From Flexivirga endophytica (GTDB lineage Bacteria; Actinomycetota; Actinomycetes; Actinomycetales; Dermatophilaceae), in the NCBI RefSeq assembly GCF_014640635.1, contig NZ_BMHI01000004.1, forward strand, positions 186,001 through 250,000: DNA of 64,000 nt. The letters are read 5' to 3'. Of this stretch, positions 40,081 through 48,968 are shown in pieces; positions within the stretch are counted from its first letter, which is position 1, and the number at the start of each line of letters is the position of its first letter. Made by a program: the position numbers and the translations under genes. The notes beneath the pieces are model-generated. The model saw only the letters and a program-made list of their open reading frames with translations, did not search any database and had not been told where the DNA came from.

Positions 40081-40647
40081 CTACTTCTGGCGCGCGCGGT
40101 GAGCAGCGGCTTTGGTGCGGTTCTGGCAGCGCGTCGAGCAGAACTGCCGGGTGCCGTTGCGCGAGGTGTCGACATACACCCGGTCGCAGCGCTCGGCGTT
40201 GCAGACACCGAGCCGGCCGATCTCGTCGACCCCGAGCGCCATCGTCAGGCCGGCCGCCAGACCTGCCGTCCAGCCCGGCCCGAGACTGTCCGTCGGACCG
40301 TGGAAGTGCAGGTGCCAGGTGCCATCCGGGTCCGGGTTGAGCTGCGGACGAGCGCCGGTGCGGGTCAGCAGTGCGTTGGTGACCTGTGCCGCACGGGCGG
40401 TGTCACCGGCTGCTGCGGACTCGAAGACTGCCCGGACGTCCGGCACGACATCGACGATGATGCGCGCCGCAGCCGCACTGACGGTGGGTGTGGCGTGGTC
40501 GAAGGTCAGCGCCTCGCCGATCGCTGCGCGGAGGGCGCCGCCGCGAGGTGACTCGACGGGCTGGCCGCCGTCCCATCCTGGGGTGAGTGCATTCACCAAT
40601 CGCGAGGACGCGGTGAGTAATCTTTCAATGTGACTGTCGAAACGCAC
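40081..40647 (-). CDS. ABATE/CGNR zinc-finger transcriptional regulator
   Basis: 188 residues from GTG 40647. An N-terminal ABATE domain (ligand-sensing, about 1-135) and a C-terminal CGNR zinc finger: CNAERCDRVYVDTSRNGTRQFCSTRCQNRTKAAAHR, with four Cys and the CxNR motif. Such regulators usually control a neighbouring gene. It is divergent from the MFS gene with only 37 bp between start codons, so it probably controls that transporter and itself. Confidence 0.9.
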   Translation of the reverse strand: MRFDSHIERLLTASSRLVNALTPGWDGGQPVESPRGGALRAAIGEALTFDHATPTVSAAAARIIVDVVPDVRAVFESAAAGDTARAAQVTNALLTRTGARPQLNPDPDGTWHLHFHGPTDSLGPGWTAGLAAGLTMALGVDEIGRLGVCNAERCDRVYVDTSRNGTRQFCSTRCQNRTKAAAHRARQK

Positions 40648-40684
40648 TTGACCAGTTACTCCGTTCCTGCGTAGCGTTTGCTGC

Positions 40685-41908
40685 GTGACCACCCAAACCA
40701 TAGACGACAGTCACGCGACCTCGCATCCGCTTGCCGCGTGGAGACTGTTGTCGTCGGGTGCGAAGGCTCTGCTGGTCGCCCGGATGGTCAATCGCGTCGG
40801 CGGTTTCTCGATGGCGTTCCTGGCGGTACTGCTCACCGAGGAGCTGCACGAGTCGGTGCGCAGCGCCGGGCTCATCGTCGCTGCATTCGGACTTGCGACG
40901 ATTCCTTCGCGGCTGGCCGGCGGGTGGTTGTTGGATCGGATCGGCGCCCGAAGAACCATCCTTTTGGGTCTGATTGGGTGTGCCACAACGCAATTCATTC
41001 TCGCCGCATCGCATACGACCGTCGTCGCAGTGGTGGGCGCGATCGGGCTGGGGCTCTCCTACGAACTCATCGAGCCGCCGACCCAGGCGTTGATCTCCGA
41101 GGAGAGCGACGACCGCACCCGCCCGGCGCTGTTCGGACTGCTCTTCGTGTCCATGACCATCGCAGCTGTGGCCGCCGGGGGAGTGGCCGGCGTCGTTGCG
41201 GGTCTGGACCTGCGTCTGCTGTTCGTCATCGACGCCGCCACCTGTCTGCTGTGCGCCGTGGTGATCCGCGCCTTCCTGCCCGAAGGCAAGCCCGACGCAA
41301 CGGCCGGCGTCGCTGCCTGGCCGTGGCAGGACCGCCGCCTGATGGCGTTGTTCGCACTGTCGACGGTCTTCACCATCGTCTACATGATCACCGTCTTCGG
41401 GTTGCCACTCACCGTGGCTGACCGCGGGATCGGCCTCTGGGTGATCGGCGTCGACACTGCCGTGTCAGCAGTGGTCGCCGTGCTGGCACAACCGCTGCTA
41501 CGGGTCGAACGTCTCAATGCTGACGGCGGATTCGTCGCTCTGACAGCCGGATTCGTGATCCTGGCTGCCGCGGTCGGGCTGCTGGCGATCGCGCACACCG
41601 CGCTCGTCGTGATCGCCTGCGGTGTCGTCGGCGCGATCGCCGACGTGCTGCTGATGAGTCATCTCTACGCACAGGCCTCCCGGATGGCGCCGAAGGGGGC
41701 TGCCGGCCGCTACCTTGCCGTCTTCGGCCTCAGCTGGGGGATCGCGACCACTGTCGCGCCACTCATCATCGGCGCCACCCTCACGGCGTATGACGGAGTG
41801 CCTCTGTGGGCGGGGACGGCCGCCGTCACGTTGCTGCTGGCCGTGGTCACACCGCGCGTCGGGGTGTTCCTTCGGCATACATTGCCTCCTGCTGTTGTTG
41901 GCGCTTGA
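40685..41908 (+). CDS. MFS transporter
   Basis: 407 residues, GTG start, about twelve membrane helices. The loop between helices 2 and 3 is GGWLLDRIGARRTILLG, the MFS signature (G-x3-D-x-x-G-x-R-x). Probably a proton-driven exporter of drugs or metabolites; the substrate cannot be assigned. The divergent CGNR regulator is a likely local controller. The gene ends 38 bp before an ABC exporter, so the two may be co-transcribed. Confidence 0.88.
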   Translation: MTTQTIDDSHATSHPLAAWRLLSSGAKALLVARMVNRVGGFSMAFLAVLLTEELHESVRSAGLIVAAFGLATIPSRLAGGWLLDRIGARRTILLGLIGCATTQFILAASHTTVVAVVGAIGLGLSYELIEPPTQALISEESDDRTRPALFGLLFVSMTIAAVAAGGVAGVVAGLDLRLLFVIDAATCLLCAVVIRAFLPEGKPDATAGVAAWPWQDRRLMALFALSTVFTIVYMITVFGLPLTVADRGIGLWVIGVDTAVSAVVAVLAQPLLRVERLNADGGFVALTAGFVILAAAVGLLAIAHTALVVIACGVVGAIADVLLMSHLYAQASRMAPKGAAGRYLAVFGLSWGIATTVAPLIIGATLTAYDGVPLWAGTAAVTLLLAVVTPRVGVFLRHTLPPAVVGA

Positions 41909-41946
41909 CGGATGAGTAGATCGCTGGTCCGCTTCAGAGGAGGACG

Positions 41947-43824
41947 ATGAGCAACTGGCAGGTGATGCACTCGCTGACCCGCGAGTCGACCGAGATGTCG
42001 AAGCTGAAACCCGGCACGTCTCGGCGGGTGCTCGGCTACGCCCAGCCTTACCGTCGCAAGATCGGTAGCTTCCTCGTGCTGGTCGTCTTCGACTCGCTGC
42101 TGGTGATCGCAACACCGTTGATTCTCAAGGAGATCGTCGACAAGGGTGTCGGTGACAAGAACACCGAACTGGTCGTCTGGCTCGCTGTCGCAGCCGCCGT
42201 CGTGGCGATCGTCGACGCGGCCCTCGGAGTCGTCGAGCGTTGGCTGTCCGCGGGGCTCGGTGAGGGGTTGATCTACGACCTGCGGCGTGAGGTGTTCAGC
42301 CATGTGCTGCGGCAACCGATCGCGTTCTTCACGCGTGCACAGACCGGCGCTCTGGTGACCCGGCTGAATTCGGACGTCATCGGCGCCCAGCAAGCGTTCA
42401 CGTCGGTGATGTCCAACGTGGTGTCCAACCTGGTCAGCGTGCTGGTCATCGTCATCGCCATGGCGGCACTGTCGTGGCAGATCACGCTCGCAGCGCTGTT
42501 GCTCGTGCCGTTCTTCCTCATCCCGACACGGATCCTGGGCCGCCGGCTGGCCGGCCTCACCCGCGGCCAGATGACCGAGAACGCCGACCTCGGCGCCCGG
42601 ATGACCGAGCGCTTCAACGTCGCAGGTGCCCTCCTGGTCAAGCTCTTCGGACGCCCGACCCAGGAGGACGAGGAGTATGCCGAGCGTGCTGCGAAGGTGC
42701 GTGACTACGGCATCAGCATCGCGGTGCAGCGCGCGATCTTCCTGGTCGGACTGACCCTGCTGGCCAGTCTCGCGACCGCGGTGGTCTACGGCATCGGGGG
42801 AGTCATGGCGGTCAACGGCACGCTGACCATCGGCACATTGCTTGCGCTGGCCGCTCTGCTGGGCCGGCTCTACGCTCCGCTGACCCAGCTCTCGAGTGTG
42901 CGCGTCGACGTACTCACGGCGCTCATCTCCTTCGAGAGGGTCTTCGAGATCCTGGACCTGAAGCCATTGGTCGCCGAAGACCCCGACCCGGTCGGACTAC
43001 CCGCCGGACCGATCGGAGTGGAGTTCGACGACGTCGTCTTCGGCTACCCGACCGCCGAGCAGGTGTCGATCGAGTCTCTGCAGACTGTGCTCACGCGCGA
43101 CAAGGGTGATGGATCGACTGTGCTGCAAGGGATCTCGTTCCAGGCACAACCAGGTCGGATGGTCGCCCTGGTCGGACCCTCGGGTGCCGGGAAGACGACC
43201 ACCATCGGCCTGGTGTCCCGCCTCTACGACCCGGTCAACGGTGCTGTCCGCATCGGGGGACAGGATCTGCGCAAGGTGTCGTCGGACTCGCTGCGCGAAC
43301 GGGTCGGCGTCGTGACGCAGGAGGCCCACATGTTCCACGACACGATTCGGGCCAACCTGCTCTACGCCAAGCCGGACGCCTCCGACGACGACCTGGAGCG
43401 GGTGCTGCGGGAGGCCCAGGTCTGGGACCTGGTCAGCCGCCTTCCGTACGGATTGGACACCATGGTCGGCGATCGTGGGCACCGTCTGTCCGGCGGGGAG
43501 AAGCAGCGGCTCGCGATCGCACGGCTGTTGCTCAAGGCGCCGTCGGTCGTCGTGCTCGACGAGGCGACGGCGCACCTGGACTCGGAGTCCGAGGCCGCCG
43601 TCTCGCGTGCGCTGGACTCGGCGTTGGCCGGCCGCACCTCGATCGTCATCGCGCACCGGCTGTCCACGATCAGGGACGCCGACCTGATCCTGGTTATGGA
43701 GGACGGGCGCATCGTCCAGCGTGGCTCGCACGAGGAGTTGCTCGCCGCCGGCGGCACCTACGCCGACCTCTACCACACGCAGTTCCGCGATCAGCCGGAC
43801 AAGTCGCCGGCGCCGATCGACTGA
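41947..43824 (+). CDS. ABC exporter, fused membrane and ATPase domains
   Basis: 625 residues, ATG with AGAGGAGG 6-7 bases upstream. A membrane domain of about six helices (residues 35-330; for example VLVVFDSLLVIATPLILKEIV, VLVIVIAMAALSWQITLAALLLVPFFLIP) is followed by an ATPase: Walker A GPSGAGKTT, signature LSGGEKQRLAIARLLL, Walker B VVVLDEATAHLDSESE, and switch His VIAHRLSTIRDAD. A half-size multidrug/lipid exporter, probably acting as a homodimer. Substrate unknown. Confidence 0.92.
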   Translation: MSNWQVMHSLTRESTEMSKLKPGTSRRVLGYAQPYRRKIGSFLVLVVFDSLLVIATPLILKEIVDKGVGDKNTELVVWLAVAAAVVAIVDAALGVVERWLSAGLGEGLIYDLRREVFSHVLRQPIAFFTRAQTGALVTRLNSDVIGAQQAFTSVMSNVVSNLVSVLVIVIAMAALSWQITLAALLLVPFFLIPTRILGRRLAGLTRGQMTENADLGARMTERFNVAGALLVKLFGRPTQEDEEYAERAAKVRDYGISIAVQRAIFLVGLTLLASLATAVVYGIGGVMAVNGTLTIGTLLALAALLGRLYAPLTQLSSVRVDVLTALISFERVFEILDLKPLVAEDPDPVGLPAGPIGVEFDDVVFGYPTAEQVSIESLQTVLTRDKGDGSTVLQGISFQAQPGRMVALVGPSGAGKTTTIGLVSRLYDPVNGAVRIGGQDLRKVSSDSLRERVGVVTQEAHMFHDTIRANLLYAKPDASDDDLERVLREAQVWDLVSRLPYGLDTMVGDRGHRLSGGEKQRLAIARLLLKAPSVVVLDEATAHLDSESEAAVSRALDSALAGRTSIVIAHRLSTIRDADLILVMEDGRIVQRGSHEELLAAGGTYADLYHTQFRDQPDKSPAPID

Positions 43825-43862
43825 GGTCCCGGTGAGCGCGCCAAAGGCCAGTCGTCGGAGCT

Positions 43863-43916
43863 CGGGGCCCCGCGAAGCATCGGAGCGAGGAACGAGCGGA
43901 GAGCTTCGTGGGGTGA
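43863..43916 (+). repeat. Dispersed CGAAG-palindrome element, copy 3
   Basis: Runs CGGGGCCCCGCGAAG ... AGCTTCGTGGGGTGA, with GGAGCGAGGAACGAGCGGAG in the middle. Opposite orientation to copies 1, 2 and 4. Its three-frame translation includes GPREASERGTSGELRGV, nearly the peptide translated in the VOC protein at 10.9 kb. It lies in the 107-base gap between the ABC exporter and the enoyl-CoA hydratase. Confidence 0.78.
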
Positions 43917-43931
43917 GCTAGCGTCGGCCGT

Positions 43932-44690
43932 ATGACGACAACGCAGCTGGTCCACCTGCAGACCGACCGTGGGATCGCGACCATCACCCTGGACAGCCAG
44001 CACAACCGCAACGCGCTCAGCAAGCAATTGGTGGGGGAGTTGTCCCAGGCACTGCACACGGCCGATGAGGACGTCGAGGTCCGGGCGGTGCTGCTGACCG
44101 CCGCGGGCAGCGTCTTCTGCTCCGGTGCGGACCTTTCCGAGGCGAAGTCCGGCGGGATGGAGCAGGGTGCACACGACCTGGTCGCGCTGCAGCGGCAGAT
44201 CGTTGCCTCGGGCAAGCCGGTCGTCATACGGCTGCACGGGCCGGTGCGCGCCGGTGGCCTGGGCCTGGTCGGCGCCGCCGACATCGTCGTTGCGGCCGAC
44301 ACGGTGACATTCGCATTCACCGAGGCTCGCCTCGGCCTGGCGCCTGCGCTCATCTCACTGACGACGCTGCCGCGGATGACCAGCAGGGCTGCCGCTCGCA
44401 CGTTCCTGACAGCCGAATCCTTCGACGCGACAACGGCGGCCGAGGTCGGACTGATCACCGAGGCGGTCCCTGCCGGGGAGTTGGATGCGACGGTTGCCGC
44501 GGTGTTGGAGCAGCTCACGAAGGCCAGCCCGCAGGGTCTGCGGGAGAGCAAGGCATTGGTCTCGGCGCCGTTGCTGGCGAACATCGACGCGCACGGGGAC
44601 GACATGGCGAAACTGTCGGCGCGGTTGTTCGGCTCCGATGAGGCCAAGGCTGCGATGCAGGCGTTCCTCGACCGGAAGAAGAAGCCGTAG
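43932..44690 (+). CDS. Enoyl-CoA hydratase/isomerase family protein
   Basis: 252 residues. The crotonase fold is clear: ATITLDSQHNRNALSKQLVGEL, the oxyanion-hole region AAGSVFCSGADLSE and VRAGGLGLVGAADIVVAADTVTFAFTEARLGLAPALISL. The Glu in TEARLGL matches the catalytic acid region of hydratases. Probably hydrates unsaturated acyl-CoA in fatty acid or related acid breakdown; the exact substrate cannot be named. Confidence 0.92.
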   Translation: MTTTQLVHLQTDRGIATITLDSQHNRNALSKQLVGELSQALHTADEDVEVRAVLLTAAGSVFCSGADLSEAKSGGMEQGAHDLVALQRQIVASGKPVVIRLHGPVRAGGLGLVGAADIVVAADTVTFAFTEARLGLAPALISLTTLPRMTSRAAARTFLTAESFDATTAAEVGLITEAVPAGELDATVAAVLEQLTKASPQGLRESKALVSAPLLANIDAHGDDMAKLSARLFGSDEAKAAMQAFLDRKKKP

Positions 44691-44704
44691 CTGGTCGGGG
44701 CCTT

Positions 44705-45514
44705 CTACTCGTCTTCCTCGTCCCAGATGCGAACCTTCTTGGGCTTCTTCGGTTTCGGCGGTTTCGGGCCGTGCACCGCTTCCTGCTCCTCCTTCCAGCA
44801 CCGGTAGAGCATCAGCAGGATCCCGCCGATGGCCGCGGCCCACCACTGCAGCGCGTAGCTGAAGTTGATCCCGGCATACGTGCCGGGGTCGGGCTTCGGT
44901 AGCGCGGCGAGGCCCTTCGTCGTCGCGGGCGCCGCCGGCTTCTCCGAGCGCATCAGCACATAGCCGCCGGTCAGCAGGTCGTCGTTGGTCAGCTCTGCGA
45001 TGGTGTCGAGGTTGATCGAGGCGACCTGCCCGGGGACCGGCTTGTTGTTCTTGGCCTGCTCGCCGGGTTGCAGCCACCCGACGACGGTGACGGGGCCGCC
45101 CGGTGTCGGCGGGACGGTCTTTGGCTCGTTGGCGGTGCGGCCGTTCTCGAGCCAGCCACGATCGACCAGCACGGTCGGCCCGCTCTGCTGATCGAACGGT
45201 ATGACGAGTTCGTAGCCGAAGTAGCCGTCGTTGGGACGGTTGCGCACCAGCAGCTTCTTCGCCGGCTCGTAATGACCGACCAGCTTCACCTGTCGCCACT
45301 TGTCGTTCGGCGACAGCTGGGTGTCCTTGTCGTGCAGGATCGAGGTGACCGCGACGGGTGCTGCGTTGTAGTTGTCGGAGACCTGGTGCTGAGACAGCGA
45401 CTTGTCCTCGTACCGGTGCCACTGCCAGCGGCCGAGGAAGACACAGGCGACGGCCCAGACGACTGCGATCAACAACCAGGTGAGCCAGCGTCGGGTAAGT
45501 AGCCTGCGGAGCAC
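44705..45514 (-). CDS. SURF1 family cytochrome oxidase biogenesis protein
   Basis: 269 residues, GTG start. Two terminal membrane helices flank an exported domain, the SURF1 plan: N-terminal WLTWLLIAVVWAVACVFLGRWQWHR with the conserved LGRWQ, and the C-terminal YALQWWAAAIGGILLMLYRCWK. The GYELVIPFDQQSGPTVLVDRGWL block is the family core. It aids heme insertion into aa3 oxidase, consistent with ctaA and ctaB in this window. The C-terminal tail is Pro/Lys-rich. Confidence 0.92.
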   Translation of the reverse strand: MLRRLLTRRWLTWLLIAVVWAVACVFLGRWQWHRYEDKSLSQHQVSDNYNAAPVAVTSILHDKDTQLSPNDKWRQVKLVGHYEPAKKLLVRNRPNDGYFGYELVIPFDQQSGPTVLVDRGWLENGRTANEPKTVPPTPGGPVTVVGWLQPGEQAKNNKPVPGQVASINLDTIAELTNDDLLTGGYVLMRSEKPAAPATTKGLAALPKPDPGTYAGINFSYALQWWAAAIGGILLMLYRCWKEEQEAVHGPKPPKPKKPKKVRIWDEEDE

Positions 45515-45547
45515 ACCCTGACGGTAACTGGCCTAGGCTGGAGTCCT

Positions 45548-46564
45548 ATGAGCAGCCTCGAGAAGAACAGCGCAGGCCTGCCCGACACCTTCGGTCGGGT
45601 GGCCACCGACCTTCGTGTGTCGCTGACCGATCGATGCAATCTGCGCTGCACCTACTGCATGCCGGCCGAGGGACTGGACTGGCTGCCGAAGCCGGAGATG
45701 CTCACCGACGACGAGCTCGTGCGGATCGTGGACATCTTCACCCGGTTGGGTGTCACGTCGATCCGGCTGACCGGTGGCGAGCCGTTGCTGCGGCGTGGCC
45801 TGCCGGGCGTGATCCGCAGGTTCGCCGAGCTCGAGCATGCTCCGCGGATCGCCATGACGACCAACGGCATCGGGCTCGATCGGCTGGCCCAGCCGCTCGC
45901 TGACGCCGGTCTGCAACGCATCAACGTCTCGCTGGACACCGTCGACCCGGACCGTTTCCAGGAGCTGACGCGGCGCGATCGCTTCGCCGACGTCGAGCGT
46001 GGCATCAAGGCAGCACAGGACGCCGGCCTGCACCCGGTCAAGATCAACGCCGTCGCCATGCACGACCCGAGCGGCAAGGACAACCCCGCCGACCTCCTGC
46101 AGTGGTGTCTGGACCGCGGGCTGGAGCTGCGTTTCATCGAGCAGATGCCGCTGGACGCCGGACACACCTGGGAGCGGGACCGGATGCTCACCGGCATGGA
46201 GTTGCAGGAGCGTCTGGGGGAGCGATTCACCCTCACCGCGCTGCCTGACGAGGCGCGTGGCAGCGCCCCTGCGGAGCTCTTCGTCGTCGATGGTGGCCCG
46301 GCCACGGTCGGCGTCATCGCGAGCGTCACGGCGCCGTTCTGTGCGGCATGTGACCGCGTGCGACTCACGGCTGACGGTCAGGTCCGCAACTGCCTGTTCG
46401 CGCGTGACGAGGGCGACCTGCGTGGTCCCTTGCGGGCGGGTGCGAGTGACGAGGAGCTGGCCGACGTCATACGAGGGACGATGCTGGCCAAGCGTCGCGG
46501 CCACGGCATCGGCGACCCGGACTTCGAGCAGCCCGACCGCCCGATGTCCTCCATCGGCGGCTAG
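45548..46564 (+). CDS. moaA: MoaA, GTP 3',8-cyclase
   Basis: 338 residues. A radical SAM enzyme that starts molybdenum cofactor synthesis from GTP. The SAM cluster motif is DRCNLRCTYCMPAEG (C-x3-C-x2-C), the second cluster site is CAACDRVRLTADGQVRNCLF, and the C-terminus ends SSIGG as expected for MoaA. It stands alone; no other moa genes are nearby. The divergent SURF1 gene begins 33 bp upstream. Confidence 0.96.
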   Translation: MSSLEKNSAGLPDTFGRVATDLRVSLTDRCNLRCTYCMPAEGLDWLPKPEMLTDDELVRIVDIFTRLGVTSIRLTGGEPLLRRGLPGVIRRFAELEHAPRIAMTTNGIGLDRLAQPLADAGLQRINVSLDTVDPDRFQELTRRDRFADVERGIKAAQDAGLHPVKINAVAMHDPSGKDNPADLLQWCLDRGLELRFIEQMPLDAGHTWERDRMLTGMELQERLGERFTLTALPDEARGSAPAELFVVDGGPATVGVIASVTAPFCAACDRVRLTADGQVRNCLFARDEGDLRGPLRAGASDEELADVIRGTMLAKRRGHGIGDPDFEQPDRPMSSIGG

Positions 46565-46619
46565 ACCCCCACGAAGCTTCTGCCGCGCTGCGCTCCTCCG
46601 AGTACTTTGCGGGGCCCCG
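46565..46619 (-). repeat. Dispersed CGAAG-palindrome element, copy 4
   Basis: Directly after the moaA stop: CCCCCACGAAGCTTCTGCCG ... GTACTTTGCGGGGCCCCG. Same orientation as copies 1 and 2. It sits between the convergent moaA and the small zinc protein gene and may aid transcription termination. Confidence 0.75.
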
Positions 46620-46640
46620 ATCCTGGTGCAGCAATCTCGA

Positions 46641-46862
46641 CTACTTGAGTTCCTCGATCGACTTGATCTCCAACGGGAAGCCGCGGAAGCTCAGGAATTC
46701 CGACAGCGTCGTGCGGTGCTCCGCGCAGGCCAGCCAGGTCTTGTGCCGGTCCTCGGCGTGGATCTTGGGGTTGCGCCATACGAGTGCGTACGACGCATCA
46801 CGCCGGCACCCCTTCGCACTGCACTGGGTGGGCTGATCCGGCGCCGTTCCGGGGAGTCTCAC
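46641..46862 (-). CDS. Small Cys-rich (putative zinc-binding) protein
   Basis: 73 residues from GTG 46862, which overlaps the DUF3099 stop (GTGA, 46859-46862). The sequence QCSAKGCRRDASYALVWRNPKIHAEDRHKTWLACAEHRTTLSEFLSFRGFPLE has C-x4-C and C-x2-H pairs that could hold zinc. I recall such small proteins next to DUF3099 genes in actinobacteria, at times labelled acetone carboxylase without good reason. Function unknown. Confidence 0.8.
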   Translation of the reverse strand: MRLPGTAPDQPTQCSAKGCRRDASYALVWRNPKIHAEDRHKTWLACAEHRTTLSEFLSFRGFPLEIKSIEELK

Positions 46863-47155
46863 GTGTGGTTGTGCAGCTGTCGGCGCTGGTCGGTGACCGG
46901 CCCCCGCCCGCGCACCTTCTGGCGTTTCTGGTTGGCGGCGTTGGCGCCGATCACCGCGACCTCCGGCAGCAAAACTGCGAGGCCCACGCAGATCCAGCGC
47001 ATCGGTCCGTCGAGGTAATAGGCGAGCACGAAGGCGGCGGTGCGGATCCCCATCGCGATGGCGTAGTTGCGCATCCGGGAATCGAGGTCGTGTTTGCCCG
47101 GCAGCGGCAGATCGGTTGCCGACTGCACTGAAGGTTGATCGTTCCGCCGCGACAC
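46859..47155 (-). CDS. DUF3099 family membrane protein
   Basis: 98 residues, GTG start at 47155. Two hydrophobic segments (YAIAMGIRTAAFVLAYYL and MRWICVGLAVLLPEVAVIGANA) joined by a DGP turn, then a basic C-terminus (RQKVRGRGPVTDQRR). It matches the DUF3099 plan known from actinobacteria; function unknown. Co-translated with the small zinc protein that follows. Confidence 0.85.
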   Translation of the reverse strand: MSRRNDQPSVQSATDLPLPGKHDLDSRMRNYAIAMGIRTAAFVLAYYLDGPMRWICVGLAVLLPEVAVIGANAANQKRQKVRGRGPVTDQRRQLHNHT

Positions 47156-47168
47156 CCTGTAAGTCTAG

Positions 47169-47298
47169 GCGGGGTCCCCCGCGAAGTATCTCGGGGGAGC
47201 GGAGCGGAGGAGAGAACTTCGTGGGGTGCCTTGGCGGGGTCCCCCGCGAAGTATCTCGGGGGAGCGGAGCGGAGGAGAGAACTTCGTGGGGTGCCTTG
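47169..47298 (+). repeat. Dispersed CGAAG-palindrome element, copies 5 and 6, tandem with 65-bp period
   Basis: Two nearly identical 65-bp units, each GGGGTCCCCCGCGAAGTATC ... GAGAGAACTTCGTGGGGTGC, beginning at 47169 and 47234. The ends CCCCGCGAAGT and ACTTCGTGGGG pair imperfectly; the centre is GGAGCGGAGCGGAGGAG. They fill about half of the gap between the divergent DUF3099 and fabG genes. Confidence 0.85.
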
Positions 47299-47339
47299 GC
47301 GCCACGCCTGTGCGGCCCGTGCGGGCTACCGTCTGGTAG

Positions 47340-48113
<774 letters not shown>

Positions 48114-48114
48114 C

Positions 48115-48136
48115 CGCCATACGCACTCCGCCATAC
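48115..48136. repeat. Tandem pair of CGNCATAC octamers
   Basis: CGCCATAC at 48115-48122 and again at 48129-48136, 14 bases apart in the same orientation, in the 73-base gap between fabG and fabI. Confidence 0.6.
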
Positions 48137-48186
48137 AGGCACTGACGACAACAACACCGAAGCAATACCGAGGCAAGGGAGTCGAC

Positions 48187-48954
48187 GTGGCAGGCATCGT
48201 CGAAGGTAAGCGACTGTTGATCACGGGCATCACGATGGAGTCGTCCATCGCGTTCCACGTGGCCAAGATCGCGCAGGATCAGGGCGCCGAGGTGGTCCTC
48301 ACGTCCTTCGGCCGCGTCATGCGGATCACTCAGACCATCAGTAAGCGGCTGCCGAAGACGCCGGAGCTGCTGGAGTTGGATGTCACGAAGAACGATGATC
48401 TCGACAGTCTCGCCGATCGGCTGAAGGAAGCGGGCTTCGACTCGCTCGACGGCGTCCTGCACTCGATCGGTTTCGCACCGCCCGGGGCGTTCGACTTCAT
48501 GGCCGGGACCTGGGAGGACGCTGCGGTGGCGTTGCAGGCCTCGGCATTTTCCCTGAAATCCCTTGCCGTTGCTGCGCTTCCGCTGATGACGGCCGGGTCG
48601 TCGCTCGTCGGCCTGACCTTCGACGCGAAGTTCGCCTGGCCGGTCTACGACTGGATGGGCGTCGCGAAGGCGGCCTTCGAGTCGACCAACCGCTATCTGG
48701 CGCGTGACCTCGGTCCGAAGCAGGTGCGTTCCAACCTCGTGGCCGCCGGCCCGATCCGGACCACGGCTGCCAAGTCCATCCCGGGTTTCGAGCAGTTCGA
48801 GCAGGTGTGGGGCGAGCGGGCTCCGCTGGGCTGGGACATCACGGACCCGACCCCGGCGGCACAGGCGTGCGTGGCGTTGCTGTCCGACTGGTTCCCCGCG
48901 ACCACCGGTGAGATCGTGCACGTCGACGGCGGCGTGCACGCCATGGGTCAGTAG
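48187..48954 (+). CDS. fabI: Enoyl-ACP reductase FabI/InhA
   Basis: 255 residues, GTG start. An NADH-dependent reductase completing each fatty acid elongation cycle. The nucleotide motif is LITGITMESSIAFHVAKIAQDQGAEVVLTSFGR, as in InhA. Catalytic Tyr and Lys lie in VYDWMGVAKAAFES, and GPIRTTAAKSIPGFEQF follows. It is 73 bp from fabG and 14 bp from the Mur ligase-like gene. This family is the usual target of isoniazid-type and triclosan-type inhibitors. Confidence 0.95.
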   Translation: MAGIVEGKRLLITGITMESSIAFHVAKIAQDQGAEVVLTSFGRVMRITQTISKRLPKTPELLELDVTKNDDLDSLADRLKEAGFDSLDGVLHSIGFAPPGAFDFMAGTWEDAAVALQASAFSLKSLAVAALPLMTAGSSLVGLTFDAKFAWPVYDWMGVAKAAFESTNRYLARDLGPKQVRSNLVAAGPIRTTAAKSIPGFEQFEQVWGERAPLGWDITDPTPAAQACVALLSDWFPATTGEIVHVDGGVHAMGQ

Positions 48955-48968
48955 CTACGATCACGATC

